NCBI GenBank assembly: GCA_947471745.1
Contig: CANJKZ010000823.1
Span: 124,001 to 188,000, forward strand
DNA: 64,000 bases
Source: Closterium sp. Naga37s-1
Taxonomy: Eukaryota; Streptophyta; Zygnematophyceae; Desmidiales; Closteriaceae
Reading direction: 5' to 3'
Position 1 is the stretch's first letter; each line of letters begins with the position of its first letter. A program made the translations under genes and the position numbers. The notes below the pieces were generated by a model that was not told where the DNA came from, did no database searches, and saw only the letters and a list, made by a program, of their open reading frames with translations. Positions 43,701-54,838 of this stretch are shown here, in pieces.

Positions 43701-46637
43701 GCCCCCTCAGGTGTGTCCCAGGTAGACCCTGCCGAGCCGGTCGAGGTAGCTGTCGACTCAGGTGCTGCTAGGGGTGCTGACCTTGCGGGTGCGGGGACTG
43801 GGGGTGCTGAGACTGGGGGTGCTGAGTCTGGGGGTGCTGAGACTGGGTGTGCTGAGCCTGGGGGTGTGGCGCCTGAGGGTACTGTGTCTGGAGGTGCTGA
43901 GCCTGCGCGTGCTGAGTCTGGAGGTGCTCCAGGTGTCCCGTCGCGGCGGGAGCCCCTCTCTCCACAGCGGCTTCGTGAGTGGTACTCTCGGCGCTGTCGA
44001 GTTGCTGCTGGTGCTGGAGCTGCTGGAGGTGCTGGAGGTGCTACTGGAGCTACTGGAGGTGCTGGCGCTGCTGGAGGTGGTGCTGGTGCTGGAGCTGCTG
44101 GAGGTGCTGCTGGTGCTGGAGCTACTGGAGGTGCTGCTGGTGCTGGAGCTGCTGGAGGTGCTGCTGGTGCTGTAGGTGCTGGAGTTGCTACTGAAGCTCC
44201 TGGAGGTGCTGGTGCTGCTGGAGGTGGTGCTGGTGCTGGAGCTGCTGGAGGTGCTGCTGGTGCTGGTGCTGGAGCTGCTGGAGGTGCTGCTGGGACTGGA
44301 GACCCTGGGGCTGAGGGTACCGGTTCTGTCTCTGCTGTTTCTCGAGGCGCTGCGCGGCCGCGGCCGTACTACGTTCCCCTCCTTCAGCAGGTTCTTGGCT
44401 CCCCGCCTTCTCCTGGTCCTCCTCCTCCTTTCCTGAGTCCACCGCCTGTTCAGTCTCAGTTGCAGTTGCACCCGGCCCCTCCCCTGCCTGGTCCTTCTCC
44501 TTACGCTGGTCCGACTAGAGGTCTTACGGAGCGTCGTGAGCCTGAGTCGCGTCCTGTGTCGCCTGCGTCTCGTTCTGCGTCGCCTGTCCGCACTGTTCGC
44601 GCTGGTCGTGTTTCGCGTCCACGTCTTCCGCCTGTCCCAGGCACTCACTCTATGACACTGCGTCCTTCTACTGCTTCACAGCGTGTCCCTCTGCCCTCTC
44701 CTCCTGCGTCCTCTCTTCCTGACGGTCCGGACCCGGAGTCTGACTCCCTTCGTGCTGCTAGTCCTACTGTTACGCGCTTTCTGGCCACTGCTGTCACTGA
44801 CCCTCAGTTTGAGTCCTCTGCTGCGTCTGCTCTTGTTGCTGAGCTTGTTGACTTTGCTGCAGCCTGTCGCCTAGATTACGCCACTAGTCTTGTTGCTGCG
44901 TCTGCGTCTGTCTGTCCTCTGTCCGTCGGGGGCGAGTGTGCTCTTGGCACGGACGTTCTTGAGGACAGACAGGAGGACCTTGAGTGCTTTGCCGCTGCTT
45001 CACCTCATCTCGTGTCCATGCTGCTTGCCCCTGAGGGAGACCCGGATGCACTAGACATCCCGACCCCGCGCTCTTACGCAGAGGCGATAGAGGGTCCCTA
45101 CTCCTCTCAGTGGCAGGCAGCCATGGACGCAGAGATGGCTTCCTGGAAGTCCACAGGCACCTACGTAGACGAGGTTCCCCCACATGGGGCGAACATCGTC
45201 AGTGGCATGTGGATCTTCAGGGTGAAGCGGCCGCCGGGTTCTCCGCCTGCCTTCAAGGCGCGTTACGTTGCACGTGGCTTCAGTCAGCGACAGGGAGTTG
45301 ACTTCTTTCAGACCTTCTCCCCTACCCCGAAGATGACCACTCTTCGGGTACTGCTGCACGTTGCTGCTCAGCGTGACTACGAGCTCCACTCGCTTGACTT
45401 CAGCACAGCCTTCCTACAGGGCAGCCTGCACGAGGAGATCTGGCTGCGCCGCCCACCTGGCTTCACAGGGTCGTTTCCTGCTGGTACCCAGTGGAGCCTC
45501 CGGCGGCCAGTCTACGGTCTCCGCCAGGCTCCCCGTGAGTGGCACGACACGCTCAGGACGACTCTTGCTGCTCTTGGTTTTGCTCCTTCCACTGCTGACC
45601 CTTCTCTGTTTCTACGCACTGACGCTACTCTGCCGCCGTTCTACGTTCTTGTGTACGTAGACGACCTTGTCTTTGCTACTGCTGACACGGAGGCACTCGC
45701 CCACGTGAAGTCCGAGCTGCAGAAGAGACACACGTGCACTGACCTGGGTGAGCTGACAAGCTATCTTGGCTTGCGGATCACCCGGGACAGAGCACAGCGC
45801 ACCATTACCTTGACTCAGTCACACATGGTGCAGCAGGTCCTTCAGCGCTTCGGCTTCACCTACTCCTCGCCACAGTCCATTCCTCTGCCTACCGGTCACT
45901 CGCTCTCAGCTCCACCTTCGGACGAGTCCGTAGAGCCGAGTGGCCCGTATCCAGAGCTTGTGGGCTGCCTCATGTACCTGATGACTTGCACACGACCTGA
46001 CCTCGCATACCCTCTCAGCCTTCTGGCTCGCTACGTGGCTCCCGGCAGGCACCGAAAGGTGCACTGGGATGCTGCGAAGAGGGTGTTGCGATACTTGTGC
46101 AGTACATCGGGCATGGGGCTCGTGCTTGGAGGACGGGCTCGAGTTGTCCTCACTGGTCACGCTGACGCCTCCTGGGTTGACGACTTGGCTACGCAGCGGT
46201 CGTCACTGGGTTACACCTTCAGCCTTGGCTCCGGTTCTGTCTCCTGGCGGTCTACCCGCTCTTCTTCTGTTCTCAGCTCCAGTTGCGAGGCTGAGATCTA
46301 CGCTGGGGCCATGGCTGTACAGGAGCTTCGCTGGCTCACCTACCTGCTGGCCGACTTGGGAGAGGCGCCTCGTTCTCCTCCAGTTCTGTACGTCGACAAC
46401 AAGGCCATGCTGGCCTTGTGTCAGGAGCACAGACTGGAGCACAGAACGAAGCACATTGCTCTGCGCTACTTCCTTGCTCGAGAGTTGCAGCAGCGTGGCC
46501 AGCTTCGTCTTGCTTACGTGGCCTCTCAGGCCAACACTGCTGATGTTTTCACCAAGGCACTTCAGCCTTGTGATCATCAGCGTTTCTGTACTGTGTTAGG
46601 CCTTGTACCTACTGTGCCTCACTTGTTCACTTCTTGA
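40744..46637 (+). pseudogene. Copia-G Gag-Pol, one frameshift in a poly-C run
   Basis: Gag from MASLNVLTFDAEGRAVDFEV at 40744, Gly-rich linker (about 41535-41720), knuckle CSYVLRTGTRSGEVC-GLPH-TTQRC. Protease LDSGASRSFF, integrase HHRLGH, CVPC, MDVWGP, HSDRGGEF and NGIAER are all in frame up to about 43635. A run of ten C at 43633-43642 then moves the reading from one frame to another; the second frame (to TGA 46635-46637) has the GGAETGGA linker, Gly-Ala repeats, RT with YVDDLVFAT and complete RNase H. This is the only lesion, and a homopolymer miscount in the assembly could explain it, so the copy may really be intact. Confidence 0.94.
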
Positions 46638-46866
46638 CTCTGCTTGTACTGTACTCTATATACTTATACCTGCATGCTTACACTTGCTAGGTTGTGTTCA
46701 CTGTATTGTTTGCTTTCCTTTATATAACTCTGCATGTGAACTGGCCTTCTGGCCCTTTGCTTGTGCTCACACTGTGTGGTGACTTTGTGATCCACCCTGA
46801 GTTTGCTTTGTCTTTCTTGACTGGTCTTGTGACCCCTTGTTCTCCCCCACTTTGCCGATGGGGGTG
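46638..46866 (+). other. Copia-G 3' non-coding region and polypurine hairpin
   Basis: Conserved block with TTATATAACTCTGCATG (about 46721-46737); CCCCCA ... TGGGGG at about 46844-46864 just before the LTR. Confidence 0.7.
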
Positions 46867-46988
46867 TGTCAAACATATATTTACTATAGTCTGTTTAGGC
46901 TGTAGTGGGGTAGTCCTTAGAGGGTACAACACTTATGTGTTTCCTACTTGTACCCTTCTCATTTTCCTAATTCCATCATTCTTTCGCA
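46867..46988 (+). repeat. Copia-G 3' LTR (122 bp)
   Basis: Matches the 5' LTR except for two substitutions and loss of 12 bp near the end (TTTCGCA instead of TTTCG...TTCACA). Followed by CATCC. Confidence 0.93.
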
Positions 46989-46993
46989 CATCC

Positions 46994-47319
46994 ATGATTG
47001 TCACCTTTGCTCTCTGGCCGTGATGATTTTTTAACTCATGAGTTGGGAAATGGTTACTCTTAACAGACCTAGGAAGCTTATCGTTCACGCTATCAAGAAC
47101 TTTGACACCCTTCGCAAACCTTGATATTATGTCGTCGGGCTCCGGCAGCACATCTACGCCTTCTAATATAACCGGGACCTTAAATTCTGGGCTCGGAGCC
47201 GGCACAATATCGCTCGCATCCTGCTTGCCCCTGGTTGATCGTTTCCCTCGCGTAACGGCGGTCTGATTACCTACGGATTTTTTGGTCTTGAGGCGTGTAG
47301 AATGCCTAGGAGGCGTCAT
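46994..47319 (-). CDS. Exon 1, first segment, of the spliced host gene
   Basis: ATG at 47317-47319 opens MTPPRHSTRLKTKKSVGNQT and runs to KVTIMD at the Copia-G insertion site. The first ~35 residues are rich in Lys/Arg; a central PAPSPEFKVPVILEGVDVLP follows. In 46933-46993 the frame would run on into Copia-G's LTR (VRKNDGIRK), which is an artefact of the insertion. The sequence upstream (47320-48262) is the likely promoter region. Confidence 0.7.
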
Positions 47320-48262
47320 CGTGAGCTAACCTAATAAGCACTACGTGAACTTTATGAACTGCGGCTGGTTTGGAAAAGGCGCAAAGGAGGATGCTATGCT
47401 AATTGACAAGTAGAGGTGAAAATGAGAGAACAAATGAGTCGCTACTCAATGATGTCAAAACCCTTGGTCCAAGAGAGACCCACAGAGGAAATGGCGACTG
47501 CGTGCTCACGAGACGTTGACAGGGGAGAAGTCAACGTGAAACAAGGACGATGAAATGACAGACCGTTGCGCGCGTGCATGCAATGATGCTTAACCAGCCA
47601 AGTTTAGTCCAAGGTGTCACGCACTTATTGACTGGAACCCTGACATTGATGGGTGTCGAATGAAACTGCAGAAGACTCGTGGAAACATGAACAGCTGTGT
47701 TTTACAGCGCACCAATAAAGACAAAGTCGTAATGAGTGTGTGCAACATTCACAAGATGTTTGGACCTGCCCACGAAAACCAAGAAAGTGTACAGAATTCT
47801 GCGAGGGAATGACGAAGCGCCGTGCTTTCTCGTCTTCAATTCCAACGGGCAATGGTTTTTACAGGCCTCCTGCTACGCGATCGCGCCCGATTCCCGTGGT
47901 CAGTTTTCACCATCAATACTCATCTTGTAGGTTTTTACAAGTTTTTCTATCACAGACGGTTTCTGCCCCAGGCGAGAAATACAACCGAATTCCCTGAATA
48001 ATCATTACGCCAGCCAGGAAACACGTTCGGAACAGTGCGAACAATCATTTCGCGCTGATATTTTCCCTCAACCGCGGAAGTACAGTACTTGTTTAACGGG
48101 CGCACAGTTTTCCCGCCACTAACGTTTTCTGTGTGGCCCGTAACAAGCACACGGATGGCCCGTATAACAGTTTGAACTGCACAGATTGCATATTTTTGCG
48201 CGCGTTCAGTTTTTACCGTTCACGGGCCACCGTAGAGGTCTGACGACTGTCCCGTGAAGCAG
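47320..48262. other. Intergenic region between the spliced gene and element J
   Basis: Composition is near 45-50% GC, unlike the copia copies. It lies upstream of the minus-strand spliced gene and, once element J is removed, about 1.2 kb from the MULE transposase start, so it is probably the shared 5' region of the two divergent genes. Short frames at 47625-47852 (minus) and 47736-47997 (plus) have no recognisable motif. The right part (about 47880-48260) has several CCCGT / ACGGG motifs, including CCGTTCACGGGCC and CCCGTGAAGC. Confidence 0.5.
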
Positions 48263-48267
48263 TTCAG

Positions 48268-48353
48268 TGTCAGAATATATTTTATATATATTGCTGTATA
48301 ACTGCATATTGTTATAGCTGTAGTGTAGTTACTGTTATAGTCCCTGTAGGTGG
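48268..48353 (+). repeat. Element J 5' LTR, first 86 bp
   Basis: Aligns to 54839-54924 with four substitutions. Interrupted exactly after GGTGG, where Copia-H begins. Confidence 0.88.
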
Positions 48354-48483
48354 TGTCAAACATACATGATATAGCGTGTGTAAGCAGTAGTGGGGTAGAC
48401 ATTATGGGGTACAACTCTTCTAGGTTTTCATACTTGTACCCATCTCCTTTCTAGTCCACACCATTCCTCATACAATTCTCACA
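48354..48483 (+). repeat. Copia-H 5' LTR (130 bp)
   Basis: TGTCAAACATACATGATATAG...AATTCTCACA, with GGGTACAA and TTGTACCC arms. Its closest relative in the window is the Copia-K LTR. Confidence 0.9.
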
Positions 48484-48494
48484 TGGTATAGAGC
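48484..48494 (+). other. Copia-H primer-binding site
   Basis: TGGTATAGAGC, followed by the hairpin GGTTCCC TAGT GGGACC. Confidence 0.75.
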
Positions 48495-49322
48495 GGGTTC
48501 CCTAGTGGGACCGTTTTTTTTTTAGGGCCCACCACTTAATATATTTTTTTTTCTGCCCTGCCCGAAGCGCGCTCCTTGCCCTGTTGCACGCCTCGCACCT
48601 GCCTTACCTGCGCCCCATGCGCCTGCCCTGCCGTCGCAGCCCTGACTAGAACCGTCGCGGCCCTGCCGTCGCGGCCCCTGCCGTCGCGCCCCCCCCCCCC
48701 CTGCCGTCACGGCCCCTACCGTCGCGGCCCCTGCCGTCGCGGCCCCTGCCGTCGCGGCCCCTGCTGTCGCGGCCCCTGCCGTCGCGCCCCCCCCCCCCCC
48801 CCCACCCCCCCCCCCTGCCGTCGTGGCCCCTTGCCGTCGCGGCACCTGCCGTCGAGGCCCCTGCCGTCGCGGCCCTGCCTGATCCCGTCACGGCCCTGCC
48901 GCCCTGCTGACGTGGCTCCGCCGCCCTCCAGTCATGGCCCTGACTTCCGCCGTCGCGGCCCTGCCCTGCCGTCGCGGCCCTGCCGTCCTGCCGTCGCGGC
49001 CCTGCCTCCCTGCCATAGCGGCCCTGCCTGGAGCCGTCGCGGCCCTGCCGCCCTACTGTCGCGGCCTCGCCTGAAGCTGTCGCGGCCCTGCTCGGCCGCT
49101 GTCACGGCCCTGCCTGCAGCTGCTGCGGCCCTTCCTACAGCCGCAGTCGCGGCCCTGCCTACTGCCGCTGTTGCGGCCCTGCCTACCGCCGTCGTTGGCG
49201 GCCCTACCCTGGTAAGCGCACCGCCGCACCCGCGCCGCCCTTGTGAGCCGCGCCGCCCTGCCAAGTCGCGCTGTTCTTGCTGCTACTGCTGCTGCTAGGC
49301 TACTGCTGCTGCTCCTGCTGTC
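48495..49322 (+). repeat. Copia-H leader with repeats and poly-C runs
   Basis: GGGCCC at 48525-48530 and CTGCCCGAAGCGCGC at about 48558-48572. The array is of CCGTCGCGGCCCCTG (15 bp) units at about 48655-48880 and broader copies to 49200. Poly-C runs lie at about 48690 and 48786-48815. A CTG tract precedes the ATG. Confidence 0.72.
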
Positions 49323-52300
49323 ATGGCTAGCCCTAATGTCCTTACCTTCGATGCTGAGGGTCGAGCGGTCGATTTTGAGGTATGGGTCGATGATTTGCAG
49401 CTTTTTCTGCAGTGTGACTCTAAGGACGGAGTCTCACTGTTCGACCACACGTCCGGCGTCGCTGTTGCCATTGCTGCCGATGCTGACAGTACAGTTCACT
49501 CACAGTGGACCACACGCAATGTTGCTGCTCGTCTAGCTGTCCGTAGTCACCTGCCGTCTGCTGAGCGCGCGCACTTTAGCCAGTACAAGACCGCTAGGAC
49601 TCTGTACGACGCTGTTGTTGCGCGTTACTCCTCCCCTGCCACTGCTGCCCTTAGCCACCTCATGCTGCCGTACCTGTTCCCTGACCTAGCTGCTTTTGCC
49701 ACGGACACTGACCTCATTACGCACCTTCCTGCCGAGTTCTGCGCCGCGAACCCCCCCCCTATGTACATCACTCTCTCTGCTGCTGCTGTCGACCTCGTTG
49801 GCACCGAGTCGGTCGGAGCTGCGTCCGCTCCTAGAGGGAGGCGCCGCAGCGGCAGGAGCAAGGGGGCCAAGGGTGCTGGAGGGGATGGCGGGGGCGGCGG
49901 TGGTGGCGGTGGAGGCGGTGAAGGGGGTGGGGGCGGAGGTGGGGGTGGTGTCGGGAGTGGGGGCTTCGGTAGCGGTGGTGGAGGTAGAGGCGGCGGAGGC
50001 AGCGGCAGTGGGGGTGGAGGTGGCGGCGGCGGCGGCGGAGGCGGTGGGGGTGGCGGCGGCGGTGGTGCTGGTCGAGGTGGCGCTGTGCAGCGGGGAGGCT
50101 TTGGCGGTGGCCATCACTAGCAGCAGCAGCGCCCTCGTGCGACCCTGTCGCCCCAGCAGCTTCGTGAGTGGTACGCTGGGCGTGGGAGGTCTGGGGGTGC
50201 TGGTCCCTGCGCTTATGTTCTCCGCACCGACGACCGCAGTGAAGAGACGTGCGGCGGCCCGCACGCCACGCTCCGCTGTTTCGGCCGTCTGACTGACGCC
50301 TGGCGTACACTGTTTCCTGACGCCACTGAGATCCCTCACTGGGGTGATCTGCTTAAGTCGGGGGTTGCTATCTTTGATCTTGATTATGATGCTATCCTTG
50401 CTGCTATGTATGCTGTGTCTATTAGTGCTGAGGGTGACTGTTACCTGTGTGTTCCGCCCGACCCGGGCATTGAGGCTACTGCTCTAGGTGCTAGTGAGTC
50501 TGCTGCTCCAGGTGCTGGTGAGGCTGCTCTCTCAGGTACCGCGTCGGCTCAGGTCTTGCACACTTTCACCCTTGACTCGGGTGCTTCCCGCTCCTTCTTT
50601 CGCGACTGCACCACACTCTCGCCGCTCAGTCGGCCGGTGGCAGTCTCTCTGGCTGACCCCTCTGGGGGTCCGGTCCTCGCACACTCCTCCACGGTTCTGC
50701 CGTGTCCGGCGGTCCCGTCTGGCTCTTTGTCTGGCCTCCACCTCCCCTCGTTCTCCACGAACTTGGTGAGTGGAGCTTACCTTCAGGATGCGTGGGTTGA
50801 CCAGTTCACTCCTGGAGGTCAGCGGGTGACCCACTGTTCGTATACTCGGACGGGCCGGCACCTGGCCACGTTCACTCGTCAGCCTGGGTCGAGCCTGTAC
50901 ACCTTGACTACCGTGCCTCCTCCGGTTGCTGAGTCTGGTCAGGTAGCCGCGTCGGGTCAGGTGTTTGCCGCAGCATCCCGGTCTGGTCCTGAGTTTCCCC
51001 CCTGCTCGTGTCGCCTCCTGTCTCACCAGACTCTCCTCTGGCACCACCGCCTTGGTCACCCCTCCCTGCCTCGTCTCCGAGGCATGGCCTCCCGTGTCCT
51101 TGTCACTGGTCTTCCCCGGTCTCTCCCTCCCCTCCCCCCGGGGCCTGCCCCTACCTGCGTTCCTTGCGTCGAGGGGCGGCAGCGCGCCGCTCCTCACTCC
51201 TCCGAGTTCCCTCCGACAGAGGCTCCCCTGCAGACTCTTCACATGGACGTGTGGGGCCCCGCCCGCGTCCGTGGACAGGGTCACGAGCGCTACTTTCTGC
51301 TGGTCGTTGACGACTACTCGCGTTACACCACAGTCTTCCCCTTGCGCCGCAAGGGTGAGGTCACTGAGGTGCTGATCGACTGGATCCGCGCTGCTCGTCG
51401 TCAGCTCAGCGAGAGTTTCGGCTCGGACCAACCTGTTCTGCGTCTGCACTCAGACAGAGGTGGAGAGTTTTCCTCCGACCTTCTGCGGGCCTTCTGTCGT
51501 GCGGAGGGCATCCGCCATACGTTCACGCTTCCGGCCTCTCCACAGCAAAATGGAATTGTTGAGCGCCGCATTGGTATGGTCATGGACGTCACTCGTACGT
51601 CCATGATCCATGCGGCTGCTCCCCATTTTCTGTGGCCGTTCGCAGTTCAGTACGCGGCGCATCAGATCAACCTCCAGCCCCGGGTCTCCGTGCCGGAGAC
51701 CACACCTACTCTGCGGTGGACGGGGAAGGTTGGCGATGCGTCCGCGTTCCGTGTCTGGGGATCTCGAGCTTTCGTCCGCGACTTGTCTGCGGACAAGCTG
51801 TCCTCCCGTGCTGTTCCCTGCGTCTTCCTTGGCTTCCCCTCTGACGCGCCTGGTTGGCAGTTTTACCACCCCACCTCGCGCCGTGTTCTGTCCTCTCAGG
51901 ACGTCACGTTTGACGAGTCGGTTCCTTACTACCGTCTCTTCCCCTACCGCACTGCCCCCCTCCCCCCCCCGCCGCTCTTCCTCGCGCCAGGTCCTCCCCC
52001 AGTAGACCCCCTCCCCCCTCAGGGTCCTGCCCCCTCAGGTGTGTCCCAGGTAGATGCAGTCGAGCCTGTCGAGGTAGCTGTTGACTCTGGTGCTACTAGG
52101 GGTGCTGAGCCTGCGGGTGCCGGGTCTGGGGGTGCTGAGCCTGAGCGTGCGGAGCGTGGGGGTGCTGAGTTTGGGGGTGCTGAATCTGGGGGTGCTGAGC
52201 CTGGGGTTGCTGAGTCTGGGGGTTCGGAGCCTGAGGTGCTGAGCCTGCGCGTGTGGAGTCTGGAGGTGCTGCGCTTGGAGGTCCTTCGGGTGCTTCGTCC

Positions 52301-53877
52301 CGGCAGGAGCCACTCTCTCCACCGCAGCTGCGCGAGTGGTTTGCTCGCCGCTGGAGCCGTGCTGCTGGAGCTGGTGGTGCTACGGGTTCTGGTGGTTCTG
52401 CTGGAGCTGGAGCTCCTAGAGGTGCTGGAGCTGGAGGTGCTGGAGCTGGAGGTGCTGCTAGAGCCGGTGCTCCTGGGGGTGCTGGAGTTGGCGCTACTGG
52501 AGCTGCTGGAGGTGCTGGTGGAGCTGGTGGTGCTACTGGAGTTGGAGCTGCCGCTGGGGGTGCTGGTGCTGTTCCTGCTGGTTCTGGAGGCGCTGTGCGG
52601 CCGCGGCCGTACTTGGTTCCACTCCTTGAGCAGGTTCTTGGTCTCCCGCCTTCTACTAGTCCAGCTCCTTCCTTAGAGTGTCCACAGCCTGTCCAGTCCG
52701 AGTCACAGTTACAGCCGGCCTCCCCACTGCCTGCTCCCTCTCTTTACATTGGTCCGACAGGAGGTCTTACGGAGCGTCGTGAGCCTGAGTCTCGTCCTGC
52801 GTTGCCTGTTCGTGCTGCTCGCACTGGTCGTCGATGTTCACGTCAGCGTCCTCCTCCTGTCCCTGGCACACACCAGATGGCTCTGCGTCCTTCCACTGCT
52901 CCGCAGCGTGTCCCTCTGCCGTCTCCTCCTGAGTCCTCTCTTCCTACACTTGCTGACCCGGAGTCTGACTCCCTTCATGCTGCCAGTCCTACTGTCACGC
53001 GTCTCCTGGCCACTGTTGTCACTGACCCTTCCTTTGAGTCCACTGCTGCGTCTGCCTTAGTTGCTGAGCTTGTCGACTTTGCTGCTCACTGTCGTCTAGA
53101 CTACGCCGCTAGTCTTGTTGCTGAGTCTGCGTCTGTCTGTCCTCCGTCCGTCGGGGATGAGTGTGCTCTTAGCACGGACGTCCTTGAGGACAGGCAGGAG
53201 GAGTTCCAGTGTTTTGCTGCTGCTTTACCTCATCTCGTGTCCATGCTGCTTGCCCCTGAGGGAGACCCGGATGCACCAGACATCCCGACCCCGCGCTCTT
53301 ACGCAGAGGCGATAGAGGGTCCCTACTCCTCTCAGTGGCAGACAGCCATGGATGCAGAGATGGCTTCCTGGGGCGAACATTGTCGATGGCATGTGGATTT
53401 TCAGGGTGAAGCGGCCGCCGGGTTCTCCGCCTGTCTTCAAGGCGTGTTACATGGCTCGAGGCTTCAGGCAGCGGCAGGGAGTTGACTACTTTCATACCTT
53501 CTCTCCCACCCCGAAGATGACCACTCTTCGGGTACTGCTGTACGTCGCTGCTCAGCGTGACTACGAGCTGCACTTGACTTCAGGAAAGCCTTCTTACAGG
53601 GCAGCCTGCACGAGGAGATCTGGCTGCGCCGCCCACCTGGCTTCACTGGGTCGTTTCCTTCTGGTACCCAGTGGAGCCTCCGGCGGCCAGTCTACGGTCT
53701 CCGCCAGGCACCCCGTGAGTGGCACGACACACTGAGGACTACGCTTGCGGCTCTTGGGTTTGCACCTTCCACTGCTGACCCGTCGCTGTTTCTCCGCACC
53801 GACACTACTCTGCCGCCGTTCTACATCCTCGTGTACGTCGACGACTTGGTCTTTGCTACTGCTGACACTGCTGCGGG
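49323..53877 (+). pseudogene. Copia-H Gag-Pol, many lesions
   Basis: Gag from MASPNVLTFDAEGRAVDFEV. Two in-frame losses inside Gag remove about 11 residues (near 49727) and about 60 (near 49774, MYITL joined to SAAAVDLV). A TAG at 50118 follows the Gly-rich linker. Protease and integrase (50406-52230) are open, with LDSGASRSFF, HHRLGH, MDVWGP, HSDRGGEF and NGIVERR (usual Ala changed to Val). A 1-nt loss near 52232 shifts the linker frame. A loss of about 41 bp near 53370 removes KSTGTYVDEVPPP, and small losses at about 53572-53585 damage LHSLDFSTAF. RT ends at ADTAAG. Confidence 0.92.
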
Positions 53878-54335
53878 TGCAGCAGGGGGGGGGGGAGGGG
53901 ATCTGCAGCACCAGCCCCCCCCGCCCCCCCCTTCTCCATCCCCCTGCTGCAGGTGGAACAGTGGGGGGGAGGGGATCTGCAGCACTAGCCCCCCCCCCCC
54001 TTCTCCTCCATCCCCCTGCTGCGGGTGCAGCAGTGGGGGGGAGGGGATCTACAGCACCAGCCACCCCCCCCCCCTTCTCCTCCATCCCCCTGCTGCGGGT
54101 GCAGCAGTGGGGGGGAGGGGATCTGCAGCACCAGCCCCCCCCCCCCTTCTCCTCCATCCCCCTGCTGCGGGTGCAGCAGTGGGGGGGAGGGGATCTGCAG
54201 CACCAGCCCCCCCGTCCCCCCTTCTCCTCCATCCCTCTGCTGCAGGTGGAGCAGTGGGGGGGAGGGGATCTGCAGCACCAGCCCCCCCCCCGCCCCCCCC
54301 CCCCCCTTCTCCTCCATCCCCCTGCTGCGGGTGCA
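53867..54335 (+). repeat. G/C-skewed minisatellite, unit about 70-75 bp, roughly six copies
   Basis: Each unit has CTGCTGCGGGTGCAGCAG (self-complementary arms CTGCTGC/GCAGCAG), a G-run (GGGGGGGAGGGG), ATCTGCAGCACCAGC, a C-run and TTCTCCTCCATC. Copies differ mainly in run lengths. Frames on either strand are low-complexity and not credible genes. Probably part of element J's interior. Confidence 0.88.
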
Positions 54336-54838
54336 GCAGTTGGGGGGAGGGTATGGGGGTGGTGGGTGTGAGTGAACGGCTACCGCCTCTCCTCCTCTCT
54401 CTCCCACTGCTGCACATGCCGCTGTGGGGGGAGGGTGGGGGAGATGAGGGAGTGGTGGTAGGGGTGTGACAGGGAGGTTGGGGGAATGGGGGAAGTTGTA
54501 GGGGGGTGGACGCCGTGAAGCCAGCAGCTCCAGTCGCCCGTGAGACCGTTGCGCCAGTTGCTCGTGAGCTTGTTGCTCCTGTCGCCCGTGAGTCAGTTGC
54601 TCCTGCCGCTCGCTTAGCCGCGGAGCCAGTTACTCCAGTTGCCCATGTGCCAGTTGCTCCATTTGCCAGTGTGCCAGTTGCTCCAGTTGCCCGTGTGCCA
54701 GCAGCTTCAGCCGCCGCCCACCACCTCCTCTCCTCTCATGGTCCCTCCTCACTTGCCCTCTCCTTCTTCCGCTGCGCAGGGTGTACCCCTTTAGGGGGTG
54801 TTCTGCACATGGCTATTCTTGCATGCAGTTAGGGGGTG
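54336..54838 (+). other. Remaining interior of element J, with PVAR-type short repeat
   Basis: 54506-54832 can encode 108 aa with repeats of VAPVARE / APVARVP (24-bp DNA unit such as GTTGCTCCTGTCGCCCGTGAG) followed by SAAAHHLLSSHGPSS. No known domain. The end carries TTAGGGGGTG, the likely polypurine tract of the 3' LTR. Whether the frame was ever translated is uncertain. Confidence 0.45.

Larger units (their letters stand above)
39153..46988 (+). mobile_element. Copia-G, full-length copia retrotransposon (7836 bp) in exon 1 of the host gene
   Basis: LTRs at 39153-39286 (134 bp) and 46867-46988 (122 bp). Target-site duplication CATCC (39148-39152 and 46989-46993). The LTRs differ by two substitutions and a 12-bp indel at the 3' end, between two TTCTTTC copies. 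MASP-subfamily Gag-Pol with a single frameshift in a poly-C run. Confidence 0.96.
38383..47319 (-). pseudogene. Spliced host gene (possible Ulp1/C48-like protease), broken by Copia-G and Copia-E
   Basis: Reconstructed gene with four exons on the minus strand. Exon 1 is 46994-47319 plus 39090-39152, with Copia-G removed at its CATCC duplication; exon 2 is 38847-39008, exon 3 38561-38731 and exon 4 38383-38456, partial, where Copia-E is inserted. Introns show GTAAGT/CAG, GTGAGG/TGCAG and GTGAGT/CAG ends. Exon lengths 389, 162 and 171 keep phase 2 throughout, giving about 265 codons without a stop. The N-terminus (MTPPRHSTRLKTKKS) is basic. The core has ELSTSIIDFHNVMLGLLY, then YVCIVVFNKEPVHHFSLVVV and DPRLLLLSN, which recall the WL-D-x-x-I and HW-x-L-x-V-I blocks of Ulp1-type cysteine proteases. 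However, the usual Trp after His is Phe, no Asp-Ser follows, and the catalytic Cys would lie beyond the break. Gene structure is strongly supported; the family call is tentative. Confidence 0.72.
48354..53877 (+). mobile_element. Copia-H, copia element truncated in RT
   Basis: The 130-bp 5' LTR, PBS, leader and Gag-Pol of the MASP subfamily, inserted in the element-J 5' LTR (flank GGTGG, 48349-48353). Sequence ends in RT just after YVDDLVFATADT (about 53870), where a G/C-rich minisatellite starts. The 3' part of H, and the rest of J's 5' LTR, were lost in one or more deletions. Confidence 0.9.

Noticed and set aside
47625..47997. Small frames on both strands as genes.
   Set aside because: Short, mutually overlapping, with no motif or clear splice context; left as unassigned flank.
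53594..54469. Long frames through the minisatellite (repeats of CCRSPPPHCCTRSRG and the like).
   Set aside because: Every unit is a multiple or near-multiple of the repeat, giving low-complexity frames on both strands.
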